A stretch of DNA of 64,000 bases from Haloechinothrix halophila YIM 93223 (GTDB taxonomy: Bacteria > Actinomycetota > Actinomycetes > Mycobacteriales > Pseudonocardiaceae): positions 3,933,502-3,997,501 of the forward strand of contig NZ_KI632509.1 in the NCBI RefSeq assembly GCF_000504245.1, written 5' to 3'. The position numbers and the translations under genes are program-made. The notes beneath the pieces were generated by a model. It worked only from the letters and a program-made list of their open reading frames with translations, ran no database searches and had not been told where the DNA came from. Positions 46,269-54,541 of the stretch are shown piece by piece (the first letter of the stretch is position 1; the number at the start of each line of letters is the position of its first letter).

Positions 46269-47381
46269 TCATGCCGAGGCGTCCAGCGACCACTCCCCCG
46301 CACACAGCCCTACGGCGTCGTGTGTCGCCAGTTGGTGGAGCCGGTGCGGCGCGAAGCCGTGCCGCAACGCCCGATCCAGCAGCCCAGCGAGCACGTGGTC
46401 CGGGTCGGCGTCGAGCGCCGTGTCGAACGCGATCGCGGCCAGCGCACCGTCGCCGCTCATGTAGGCGGCGTACCCGGCAAGGCAGGCCGGGATGGCGCGT
46501 TCCGGCGCGGGCAATGCCCGCGTCAGCTCCGCCCAGAGAACGGCCGCTGCCACGGCCAGGTCGGAGTCCGGCGGGAGCGCCGTCGTCAGGCAGGCGTCGC
46601 GGACCTGGAGGTCCGCGAGGGCGATCGCCAGCGTGGCGAGCTGCCGGTCGGACAACGCGAGGTCTCCGCTGTTGGCGGCGCTCAGCGCGGCACGCACGGC
46701 GAGGACACGGGCGGCCTGCGGCCACGACTCGGTCACCTCCGCGCGTAGGCTCTCGATGAGCTCCGCGCGGCGCGCCAGCAGGGGTTCGCTGTCCGGCGCC
46801 AGCAGGGCCGCGAGTTCGGCCCTGCTGCCGTAGGTCACGTATCCCCTGCTGGCGAACTCGGCCCCGAGCAGGCTGCTCCCGGGGTCGGGCATGACGCCGA
46901 CGCGCGCCGGATCGTCGTAGCTGCGGTACCGAGCACCGTCGGCCAGCTCCGGCACCCAATAGGACGCCACCTCGGTGACACCGAGCGCGGCGAGTTCGCG
47001 ACGCAGCGCCTCGACCAGCCGGGCACACGGCGGCACGTCGTTGATGGCATCACCGCCCTGCGCGCCGCCGTCCTGGCCGCCGACAATCACGAGCAGCGCC
47101 GAGGTGACGTCGTCGTCCGCGAGTGACGCCGTGATGTGGCGTGCCACCGCGTCGACCAGGTGATCTGGTGGCAGGTCGCCGCGCAGGGTGCGACTCAGGG
47201 GTGTGCCGCGTTCGGTTCCGCTGAGCAGCACGACCGAGTCGGTCGGATGAAAACCAAGCAGGTGCGGGATCGCCGCGAGCGTGTCGCCGACGCCGGTGAG
47301 GGTGATCTCCGGCGTGCGGGTGGCCGTGGTGTTGGTGCTGGTGTCGCGACCGTCGGTGCGGTCGTTGTCGTGATGAGTCAT
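46269..47381 (-). CDS. DUF4192 family protein
   Basis: A 370-residue actinobacterial protein of unknown function. It begins with a Thr/Asp-rich head and then the DUF4192 core: GVGDTLAAIPHLLGFHPTDSVVLL, cited by its ends (about residues 30-53), and an alpha-helical C-terminal half ending GLLDRALRHGFAP. The family is thought to be cytoplasmic; no membrane segment or signal peptide is seen. The ATG at 47381 lacks a strong ribosome-binding site, while 29 further codons upstream are open but unconvincing. It is convergent with galE. Confidence 0.85.
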   Translation of the reverse strand: MTHHDNDRTDGRDTSTNTTATRTPEITLTGVGDTLAAIPHLLGFHPTDSVVLLSGTERGTPLSRTLRGDLPPDHLVDAVARHITASLADDDVTSALLVIVGGQDGGAQGGDAINDVPPCARLVEALRRELAALGVTEVASYWVPELADGARYRSYDDPARVGVMPDPGSSLLGAEFASRGYVTYGSRAELAALLAPDSEPLLARRAELIESLRAEVTESWPQAARVLAVRAALSAANSGDLALSDRQLATLAIALADLQVRDACLTTALPPDSDLAVAAAVLWAELTRALPAPERAIPACLAGYAAYMSGDGALAAIAFDTALDADPDHVLAGLLDRALRHGFAPHRLHQLATHDAVGLCAGEWSLDASA

Positions 47382-47494
47382 GCGCACCAGCGTGCTGCCG
47401 GGCACCCCTCGGCACGAGACCGATACAGCGGGTGTGGATGAGCGCGCACTGTGGATAACACGGCGCACTATCCAGCGCGGTGAACCGGGTTGGT

Positions 47495-47923
47495 TCAGCC
47501 TTGCACGATGTAGGCCTCGAGCTGTTCCTGTGCGTGTTCCAGCTCGTTCATCCTGCTCTTGACGACGTCACCGATGCTGACGATGCCGGCGAGCCGCCCG
47601 TTGAACATGACGGGTACGTGGCGGATCCTGCGTTCGGTCATGAGCACGGTGAGATGATCGACGGTCTCGTCCGGCGTGCATGTCGCGACGTCGGTGGTCA
47701 TGATCTCGGAGACCGGTGCTCGCAGCGCGTCGGCGCCGCGTTCGTGGAGGCTACGGACGATGTCCCGCTCGGACACGATGCCGACGAGGCCGTCGTCCCC
47801 CAGCACGACCATGGCCCCGATGTTGTTCTCAGCCAGCCTGGCGAGCAGTTCCGCCACGGTGGCCGTGGGGTCGATCGTCGCTACCTCAGTGCCTTTACTG
47901 CGCAGTACATCGGCGATCCGCAT
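47495..47923 (-). CDS. CBS-pair domain protein
   Basis: A 142-residue protein made of two CBS motifs (about 1-58 and 70-130), with GIVSERDIVRSL and GIVSIGDVVKSR ending them. Stand-alone CBS pairs bind adenine nucleotides and act as energy or ligand sensors; the partner is not evident. In mycobacteria such proteins are often linked to dormancy regulons, but no matching operator was seen here. The ATG has GGGAAGG upstream. About 180 nt separate it from nrdJ. Confidence 0.92.
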   Translation of the reverse strand: MRIADVLRSKGTEVATIDPTATVAELLARLAENNIGAMVVLGDDGLVGIVSERDIVRSLHERGADALRAPVSEIMTTDVATCTPDETVDHLTVLMTERRIRHVPVMFNGRLAGIVSIGDVVKSRMNELEHAQEQLEAYIVQG

Positions 47924-48104
47924 CGAACACCTTCCCGATACTCACGTGACTTGGTTCACAGCAGGTTAACCCGCATTTGGCTGCTCACGGAAGTCACCAG
48001 AAGCGTCACGGGGTGGCACAGATCGCTGTTCACGCAGCTCAGGGCCGGAGATGCCAGTGTAATGGCACCCCCGGCCCCGCGAGCGATCTAGCCCGATGCG
48101 CCGG

Positions 48105-50945
48105 TCAGCTGCAACCGGAGGTAGCGCCGCAGCCTTCGCAGGCGTAGCAGGAGCCAGCCGGCCGCATCTTCGTGCCGCAGGTCATGCACAGCGGCGCGTC
48201 GGCCGCCTTGCCGAGCTGCAGCTCCATCAGCTCCGTCGTGGTGTGCGCGCCGGTGAGGTCCGGCTTCTCCTCGATGGTCTCCGGCTCGTTCGCCGAGCTG
48301 GCACTGCTGGACTCGACGCTGCCGCGCAGCGCGTCCAGATCGACCTCGCTCTCGTCGGAACCGGTGTCCTCCCCCGCGAGCGCCGCCGAGCGCTCCGCCG
48401 CGGTGAAGATGCCGAGCTGTTCCCGCTTCTCGTAGGGCAGGTAGTCCAGCGCCAGCCTGCGGAACAGGTAGTCGAGCACGCTGGTCGCGAACCGCACGTC
48501 CGGGTCGTCGGTCATGCCGGCCGGCTCGAAGCGCAGGTTCTGGAACTTGCTGACGTAGAACTCCAGCGGAATGCCGTACTGCAGGCCCACCGATATCGAC
48601 GTCGCGAAGGCGTCCATCACACCGGCCAGTGTCGAACCCTGCTTGCCGAGCTTGACGAAGACCTCGCCCAGCCCGTCATCGGGGTACGAGCCCGCGGTCA
48701 GATAGCCCTCGGCCCCGCCGACGGTGAACGACACCGTCTGACTCGGGCGCTTCTTCGGCAGCCGCTTGCGCACCGGCCGGTACTCGACGATCGTCTCCGG
48801 CTCGTCCGAGTCCGACGCCGCCTTGTCGGACTTGCCCGTGGACAGCGGCTGGCCCACCTTGCAGTTGTCCCGGTAGATCGCCAGCGCCTTGAGGCCGAGC
48901 TGCCAGCCCTTGAAGTAGATCTCCTCGACGTCCTCGACGGTCGCCGACTCCGGCATGTTCACCGTCTTGGAGATCGCGCCGGACAGGAACGGCTGCACCG
49001 CCGCCATCATCCGGACGTGTCCCATCGGCGCGATGGCCCGCTCACCCATGGCGCAGTCGAACACCTCGTAGTGCTCCGGCCGCAGGCCAGGCGCGTCGAT
49101 CACGTGGCCGTGCTCGGCGATGTACTCGACGATCGCCTCGACCTGCTCCTGCTGGTAGCCAAGCGAGGTCAGCGCACGCGGCACCGTCTGGTTGACGATC
49201 TGCATGGAGCCGCCGCCGACCAGCTTCTTGAACTTGACCAGCGAGAAGTCCGGCTCGATGCCGGTGGTGTCGCAGTCCATCATGAAGCCGATCGTGCCGG
49301 TGGGCGCCAGCACGCTGGCCTGCGCGTTGCGCCAGCCGTTCTTGCTACCGATCTCAATGCCGCGCTGCCACTCCTCCGTGGCCAGCTTGCGCACCGCGCT
49401 GTCGTTCGGGTGCTGCGCGCGGATCTCGTCGTTGGCCGCGGCGTGCTTGCGCATCACCCGCTGGTGCGCCTCGGCGTTGCGGGCGTAGCCCTCGTACGGG
49501 CCGACGACCCCGGCCAGTTCGGCCGAGCGCCGGTAGGACACGCCCGTCATCAGCGAGGTAATCGCCGCCGCAAGCGACTGGCCGTCCTCCGAGTCGTAGG
49601 CGTGGCCGGTCGCCATCAGCAGCGCGCCCAGGTTGGCGTAGCCGATGCCGAGCTGGCGGAACTTCCGTGTCGTGTCGCCGATCGCCTCGGTCGGGAAGTC
49701 GGCGAAGCAGATCGAGATGTCCATCGCGGTGATGACGAACTCGACCGCCTTGGCGAACAGCTTGGCGTCGAAAGTGCCGTCGTCGGAGACGAACTTCATC
49801 AGGTTCAGCGACGCCAGGTTGCAGCTGGAGTTGTCCAGGTGCATGTACTCCGAGCACGGGTTCGACGCGGTGATGCGGCCCGTCTCGGGGCAGGTGTGCC
49901 AGTCGTTGATGGTGTCGTCGTACTGCAGGCCGGGATCGGCGCACTCCCACGCCGCCTTGGCCATCGACTGGAACAGCTCCTTGGCGTCGACCTCGTCGAC
50001 GACATCACCGGTCGTGCGGGCGCGCAGTCCGAATTTGGTGCCGGACTCGACGGCCCGCATGAACTCGTCGGTGATGCGCACCGAGTTGTTGGCGTTCTGG
50101 TACTGCACCGAGGCCATGTCAGCGCCACCGAGGTCCATGTCGAACCCGGCCTCCCGCAGCGCCTTGATCTTGACCTCTTCCCGCGACTTGGTCTGGATGA
50201 ACTCCTCGATGTCGGGGTGGTCGACGTCGAGCACCACCATCTTGGCCGCGCGACGGGTAGCGCCACCGGACTTGATGGTGCCAGCCGACGCATCCGCGCC
50301 GCGCATGAACGACACCGGACCGGACGCGGTGCCACCGGAGTGCAGCAGCTCCCGCGACGACCGGATCCGCGACAGGTTCAGGCCAGCACCGGAGCCGCCC
50401 TTGAAGATCAACCCCTCTTCCTTGTACCAGTTCAGGATCGACTCCATGGTGTCGTCGACCGAGAGGATGAAGCAGGCCGAGACCTGCTGCTTCGACCGGG
50501 TGCCCACGTTGAACCACACCGGCGAGTTAAAGCTGAACACCTGGTGCAGCAGCATCCAGGTCAGCTCGTGCTCGAACACCTCGGCGTCGTCGTCGGTCGC
50601 GAAGTAGCCGTGCTCGATACCCGCCTGGGTGTAGGTCTTCACGACCCGGTCGATCAGCTGCTTGAGGCTGCGCTCCCGCGCCTCGGTACCCACGGCGCCG
50701 CGGAAGTACTTGCTGGTCACGATGTTGGTCGCGTTGATCGACCAGAACTCGGGGAACTCGACGCCACGCTGCTCGAAGTTGATCGAGCCGTCTCGCCAGT
50801 TCGTCATCACGACATCGCGCTGCTCCCACGTGACCTCGTCATAGGGGTGCACTCCCTCCGTGGTGAACACACGCCGCACCGTCAGCCCCCTCGCTGCCTT
50901 GCGCTTCTTGCCTGACGTGGTCTTCACACCCACGGTCTCCGTCAT
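48105..50945 (-). CDS. nrdJ: Adenosylcobalamin-dependent ribonucleoside-diphosphate reductase (class II)
   Basis: Makes deoxyribonucleotides using coenzyme B12, without oxygen demand. The 946-residue protein has the catalytic ASNPCSEYMHLDNSSCNLAS region (NxCxE, near residue 365-384), a finger-loop core with GGSGAGLNLSR, and the C-terminal redox/zinc segment with Cys pairs CMTCGTKM and CYACEGCG (about 919-941). An N-terminal ~25-residue basic extension is typical of actinobacteria. It is co-transcribed with nrdR (61-nt gap) and should be repressed by it. No B12 riboswitch lies between them. Confidence 0.96.
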   Translation of the reverse strand: MTETVGVKTTSGKKRKAARGLTVRRVFTTEGVHPYDEVTWEQRDVVMTNWRDGSINFEQRGVEFPEFWSINATNIVTSKYFRGAVGTEARERSLKQLIDRVVKTYTQAGIEHGYFATDDDAEVFEHELTWMLLHQVFSFNSPVWFNVGTRSKQQVSACFILSVDDTMESILNWYKEEGLIFKGGSGAGLNLSRIRSSRELLHSGGTASGPVSFMRGADASAGTIKSGGATRRAAKMVVLDVDHPDIEEFIQTKSREEVKIKALREAGFDMDLGGADMASVQYQNANNSVRITDEFMRAVESGTKFGLRARTTGDVVDEVDAKELFQSMAKAAWECADPGLQYDDTINDWHTCPETGRITASNPCSEYMHLDNSSCNLASLNLMKFVSDDGTFDAKLFAKAVEFVITAMDISICFADFPTEAIGDTTRKFRQLGIGYANLGALLMATGHAYDSEDGQSLAAAITSLMTGVSYRRSAELAGVVGPYEGYARNAEAHQRVMRKHAAANDEIRAQHPNDSAVRKLATEEWQRGIEIGSKNGWRNAQASVLAPTGTIGFMMDCDTTGIEPDFSLVKFKKLVGGGSMQIVNQTVPRALTSLGYQQEQVEAIVEYIAEHGHVIDAPGLRPEHYEVFDCAMGERAIAPMGHVRMMAAVQPFLSGAISKTVNMPESATVEDVEEIYFKGWQLGLKALAIYRDNCKVGQPLSTGKSDKAASDSDEPETIVEYRPVRKRLPKKRPSQTVSFTVGGAEGYLTAGSYPDDGLGEVFVKLGKQGSTLAGVMDAFATSISVGLQYGIPLEFYVSKFQNLRFEPAGMTDDPDVRFATSVLDYLFRRLALDYLPYEKREQLGIFTAAERSAALAGEDTGSDESEVDLDALRGSVESSSASSANEPETIEEKPDLTGAHTTTELMELQLGKAADAPLCMTCGTKMRPAGSCYACEGCGATSGCS

Positions 50946-51006
50946 GCCTTCTCCCTCACTGCGGCGTGCGTGACACCCACACGCCGTTCGCTACGTCCTG
51001 TCGTGG

Positions 51007-51495
51007 TCATTCCGTGCCGCTGTCCGCCATTGGGTCCTCGTCCCCGGCCGTCATAGCCGCCCGCAGATCGGCTATCTCCTTCTCGAAGTCCTCGATCGAC
51101 GTGAACGCCCGGTAGACGCTCGCGAACCGCAGGTAGGCGACTCCATCCAGCTCCCGCAACGGACCAAGAATCGCCAGCCCGACCTCATGACTCGGGATCT
51201 CGGCCAGCCCGGCCGATCGGATCGACTCCTCGACGCGGTGCGCGAGCTGCTGCAAGTCATCGTCGTTGACCGGCCGCCCCTGGCATGCGCGCCGGACGCC
51301 CGTGACGACCTTCTCCCTGCTGAACTGCTCGGTGACACCGGAGCGCTTCACGACGGCGAGCACCATCGTCTCCGATGTCGTGAAGCGGCGCCCACAGCCC
51401 GAACAGGACCTGCGCCGCCGGATCGCCTGCCCGTCATCGACTTCCCGGGAGTCGACGACACGCGAATCCGCATTCCGGCAAAACGGACACCGCAT
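51007..51495 (-). CDS. nrdR: Transcriptional repressor NrdR
   Basis: Represses ribonucleotide reductase genes when the ATP-cone is loaded with (d)ATP. The 162-residue protein has an N-terminal zinc ribbon ([20 protein letters not shown]) in the first ~40 residues and an ATP-cone (about 46-136). The ATG at 51495 begins the conserved MRCPFCRN; a GTG four codons upstream is too close to the GAAAGG ribosome-binding site. Two NrdR-box-like sites lie about 140-180 nt upstream, so it probably controls its own operon with nrdJ. Confidence 0.96.
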   Translation of the reverse strand: MRCPFCRNADSRVVDSREVDDGQAIRRRRSCSGCGRRFTTSETMVLAVVKRSGVTEQFSREKVVTGVRRACQGRPVNDDDLQQLAHRVEESIRSAGLAEIPSHEVGLAILGPLRELDGVAYLRFASVYRAFTSIEDFEKEIADLRAAMTAGDEDPMADSGTE

Positions 51496-51624
51496 GTGTT
51501 TCGCCACCTTTCCCGAGCACGACGACCCCTACCACCGGGCTACCACTCGAGCGCACGGCACTGGCGGTCGATCCCGTGGCTTTCCCATGGACCACCGCTG
51601 CCGCGCTATGGACAACCTACGTTG

Positions 51625-51679
51625 ATTCTAACCCAACTTGTGGAACAACTACACCCATGTAACTACTACATGTTGGGGT
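51625..51679 (-). promoter_or_regulatory. nrdR-nrdJ promoter with two candidate NrdR boxes
   Basis: Site A, ACCCAACTTGTGGAAC (51631-51646, plus strand), and site B, ACCCCAACATGTAGTA (51664-51679, read on the minus strand), resemble actinobacterial NrdR boxes. Their centres are 33 bp apart, three helical turns, the usual arrangement. A -10 TAGAAT (minus strand, 51625-51630) abuts site A, so bound NrdR would cover the promoter. The remaining 51496-51810 stretch contains no gene. Confidence 0.55.
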
Positions 51680-51810
51680 CGACCCTAGATCGCCTCCGCA
51701 TGATCCGCAACGACCCGAGGGGGTGAAACCGGCAGCCGTGATCGGCTTCACGACTCCGGCCGCGCGACACGCAGGACACGCCCGGCCATGACAGTCACCG
51801 ACAGCCTGAC

Positions 51811-52356
51811 TCACTCCCGCACAATCGGCACGCTGAGCACCGCGCCCGCGGTCACCTCGCCCGCCGACACGCCGTTCAACTCCTCGATGCGCGCCACGAC
51901 CGCACTCGGCTCGACGCCGGGCGCGTACCGCTCGGCCAGCCGCCACAACGACTCCCCCGGCGCGACGGACACCACGGTCGTCGACTCCGGCACCTCGGGA
52001 GCGACCCCGCTCGCGAGCTCGCCGACTACCGCGCCAAACCCGAGTGTCACCGCGCAGACCGCCGCAGCGACGGCCACCGCCCAGCGCCATCCAACGGCGG
52101 GCCGCCGAACCATACACGCCGAGACCGGAGGCCGCGTCGCGGTGGGTCGCACCCGCGCGCCGCCACCCGGCCGCAGCCGCCCCGGCACCCGCTCGCGACG
52201 CCTCGGCACGACCACTGGCCCGGCCACCGGCCTGGCAACGACCCGGCCCGGGGCCGCATTCCGCGCCGCGCTCGCCGCCGCTGTGCCGGCCCTTCTCGCC
52301 CCGCTACCGGCACGTGGGCCGTACCCGGCCGCACGGCTTCCGATCAGAACCGGCAT
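51811..52356 (-). CDS. LysM-domain membrane protein, SOS-linked (Rv2719c/ChiZ-like)
   Basis: A 181-residue protein with an Arg/Pro-rich N-terminal half (about 1-88), one membrane segment (about 90-112) and a C-terminal LysM domain (about 127-178; SVAPGESLWRLAERYAPG, then LNGVSAGEVTAGAVLSVP). It occupies the place and orientation of M. tuberculosis Rv2719c (ChiZ), a DNA-damage-induced wall-binding division inhibitor encoded divergently from lexA. The ATG at 52356 has GGAGGACCAGG upstream. An SOS box lies 55 nt before the start. Function as a damage-triggered brake on division is inferred from position, domain and box. Confidence 0.85.
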   Translation of the reverse strand: MPVLIGSRAAGYGPRAGSGARRAGTAAASAARNAAPGRVVARPVAGPVVVPRRRERVPGRLRPGGGARVRPTATRPPVSACMVRRPAVGWRWAVAVAAAVCAVTLGFGAVVGELASGVAPEVPESTTVVSVAPGESLWRLAERYAPGVEPSAVVARIEELNGVSAGEVTAGAVLSVPIVRE

Positions 52357-52410
52357 CCTGGTCCTCCTTCATCACGTGCCCACCTCGAGGCCGCGATTCA
52401 TCCACCAACC

Positions 52411-52426
52411 TCGAACAGCCGTTCTA
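52411..52426 (-). promoter_or_regulatory. LexA (SOS) box of the LysM gene
   Basis: TCGAACAGCCGTTCTA matches TCGAAC-N4-GTTCGA at 11 of 12 fixed positions and lies 55 nt upstream of the LysM gene start. Confidence 0.75.
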
Positions 52427-52559
52427 TCGAACGCCTGAGCGAAGGTGTACCATGCGGCACCGACAAAATCGAGGGCGCGCCCAGGCCGCGAACGCGAATC
52501 GTGGCCACTGGAGCCGCCACATCAGCGGCCGTACCGGCGGCAATTACCCGGCGTGTCGC

Positions 52560-52575
52560 TCGAACAATTGTTTGA
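52560..52575 (+). promoter_or_regulatory. LexA (SOS) box of lexA
   Basis: TCGAACAATTGTTTGA matches the SOS box at 11 of 12 fixed positions and is 67 nt upstream of the lexA start. It overlaps a possible -35 (TTTGAA) in front of a -10 TACGGT at 52593-52598, so LexA would repress its own gene. Confidence 0.85.
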
Positions 52576-52641
52576 AGTCATGGGCGTGTCGCGCTACGGT
52601 CAACGGCAAGCAGTGCGAAACGACTGGGAGGAAACAAGGCC

Positions 52642-53406
52642 GTGGCCGACACGAAGAAGTCCACCTCAGGGGGCAAGGCGGGCACGAAGCGCGCGGGCGG
52701 CACGAAGACGCCCGACCTGCCCGCCGACGACAACGTCCACAACTTCCCCGACAAGGGTGATCTTGAGGACCTGACCGTCCGCCAGGGCCAGATTCTCGAG
52801 GTCATCCGGTCCTGGGTGAGCAGGCTGGGCTACCCCCCGAGCGTGCGCGAGATCGGGGACGCCGTTGGGCTCGCGTCGACGTCCTCGGTGCAGCATCAGC
52901 TGCTCGCATTGCAGCGCAAGGGCTACCTCCGGCGAGACCCGAACCGGCCGCGCGCGGTCGGCGTCATTCCCGCCGAAGTCGACCCCGCGACGCTGCGCGG
53001 CCCGGACGAGGCCGAGCAGGAGTCGCGGCCGACTCCGGCGTACGTGCCGCTGGTCGGGCGCATCGCCGCAGGCGGGCCGGTGCTCGCGGAGCAGGCCATC
53101 GAGGACGTCTTCCCGCTGCCGAAGGACCTCGTCGGGGAGGGCGAGCTGTTCCTGCTCAGCGTGACCGGCGACTCGATGATCGACGCGGCGATCGCCGACG
53201 GCGACTGGGTGGTGGTGCGCCAGCAGCCCACCGCCGACAATGGCGACATCGTGGCCGCGATGATCGAGGGGGAAGCGACCGTCAAGACCTTCAAACAGGC
53301 CGACGGACACACCTGGTTACTGCCGCAGAACGAGGCGTACGACCCGATCCCCGGCGACGAGGCGACGGTGCTCGGCAAGGTCGTCGCGGTGCTACGGCGG
53401 CTCTGA
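52642..53406 (+). CDS. lexA: SOS repressor LexA
   Basis: Represses DNA-damage genes and cleaves itself when RecA filaments form. The 254-residue protein has a ~40-residue polar N-terminal extension, then the winged helix (about 44-110; [20 protein letters not shown] contains the recognition helix). The cleavage site is Ala143-Gly144 in IAAGGPV. The catalytic Ser is 178 (GDSM) and Lys 215 (EATVKTF), so autoproteolysis is intact. The GTG at 52642 follows GGGAGGAAAC. It is divergent from the SOS-linked LysM gene; both have SOS boxes. Confidence 0.97.
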   Translation: MADTKKSTSGGKAGTKRAGGTKTPDLPADDNVHNFPDKGDLEDLTVRQGQILEVIRSWVSRLGYPPSVREIGDAVGLASTSSVQHQLLALQRKGYLRRDPNRPRAVGVIPAEVDPATLRGPDEAEQESRPTPAYVPLVGRIAAGGPVLAEQAIEDVFPLPKDLVGEGELFLLSVTGDSMIDAAIADGDWVVVRQQPTADNGDIVAAMIEGEATVKTFKQADGHTWLLPQNEAYDPIPGDEATVLGKVVAVLRRL

Positions 53407-53428
53407 GCGCTGGTGAGGCACTGACCAG

Positions 53429-54541
53429 TCAGACCCGCCTGCGGTACCAGCTCCAGCCCGCGTACACCAAGCCAACCACGCTCGCGGCGACGATGAAGCC
53501 GGGGACGGGCGCCAGCCCGGCTTCGTCCGCCGCGCGGCGTTCGTCCGCCCCCGCGGCCGCCGGCTGGCCGGGACCCGGCTCGCCGTTCCCGGCCTCCGAG
53601 CGAGCTGCGGCCGCATGTGCCTTCGCCACGGCGCCGGGTACCGCACGGATCGGTAGGCCACCGCCCTCCCCTGCGGACAGCAGCGTGCCATCCGGCGTGA
53701 ACGCGATCGCCTCGCCCTGCGGCTCGTTCGGCAACGGAATCCGAACCGGGTCCCGCTCCAGCGCCTCGACGAGGTGACCGTTGGGCGCGGGGAACAGGTA
53801 GGCATCGGTGTAGGTGCGCAGTGCGATCACACTGCCGTCCGCGTTGACCGCACCGCCGGTAACCAGTGCTGAACTCGCGCCGCCGACCGGACCGCCCGGC
53901 GTGTCACTGCTGGGAATGTCCACCTCGGCGACCTTGACCAGCGGCGTCGGGCCAGGGCTGCGCAGCCGCGCGTCTGGCCGGTACACCTTCGCGGTGCCCA
54001 GTACGTTCTTGGTCACGATGTGTGGCACGCCGGACGGCCCGAGCAGCAGCGCCTCGGCGTCGTGTTTGCCGTCGGGGTAGGTCAGCCGGTGTAGCCGCGC
54101 GGTGCCGTCGGGGCGCAGCGTGTGCACCGCGACCGTGTCGCGTTCCGCGCTGTTGTCGCCGGTGTCGGCCAGCCAGAGTGTTCCGTCGTTCGCCAGCGCG
54201 AGGTCTTCGACGTCGTACGGGTCGATCGCGCCGGTGATGACGTTCCGCACCGTGCAGGAGCGGTCCAGCACGTAGACCTTGAGGGAGCTGCCACCGTCGG
54301 CGATGGCGTACCACTGCGATGCATCAGCGGCGAGGCCGGACAACTCGGTGAGCCGCTCGTCGCGCACGGTGCACAATGCCTTCGGCGCCGCGCTTGCCGA
54401 CGCCGCGGCGGCCTGCGCGGTGCGGGCCGAACCACCGCCAACCGTCAGGCCAGGCAACACCACCAGCGCAATCGCCGTGCAGGCCGCGACCATCGCGGGG
54501 ACGGCCGCTCGGAACGCGCGTGGCTTACGCGACCGACCCAT
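53429..54541 (-). CDS. Secreted, membrane-anchored beta-propeller-like protein
   Basis: About 370 residues. A basic start and hydrophobic segment (about 15-33) form a signal peptide. The middle (about 55-290) has repeated blade-like units such as ALANDGTLWLADTGDN and AIAFTPDGTLLSAGEGGG, suggesting a six- or seven-bladed propeller. After a Pro/Ala/Gly linker there is a C-terminal membrane helix (about 345-363) and a basic tail, so the propeller should be exposed outside and tethered. It occupies the place of Rv2721c. ATG at 54541 or GTG at 54556; either overlaps the hflX 3' end by 17-32 bases. The ligand is unknown. Confidence 0.75.
   Translation of the reverse strand: MGRSRKPRAFRAAVPAMVAACTAIALVVLPGLTVGGGSARTAQAAAASASAAPKALCTVRDERLTELSGLAADASQWYAIADGGSSLKVYVLDRSCTVRNVITGAIDPYDVEDLALANDGTLWLADTGDNSAERDTVAVHTLRPDGTARLHRLTYPDGKHDAEALLLGPSGVPHIVTKNVLGTAKVYRPDARLRSPGPTPLVKVAEVDIPSSDTPGGPVGGASSALVTGGAVNADGSVIALRTYTDAYLFPAPNGHLVEALERDPVRIPLPNEPQGEAIAFTPDGTLLSAGEGGGLPIRAVPGAVAKAHAAAARSEAGNGEPGPGQPAAAGADERRAADEAGLAPVPGFIVAASVVGLVYAGWSWYRRRV

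Noticed and set aside
48096-50915. 939-codon open frame opposite nrdJ
   Set aside because: Same type of shadow; nrdJ on the other strand has complete catalytic motifs.
50946-51006. B12 riboswitch before nrdJ
   Set aside because: The gap is only 61 nt and lacks a B12-box; regulation is assigned to NrdR.
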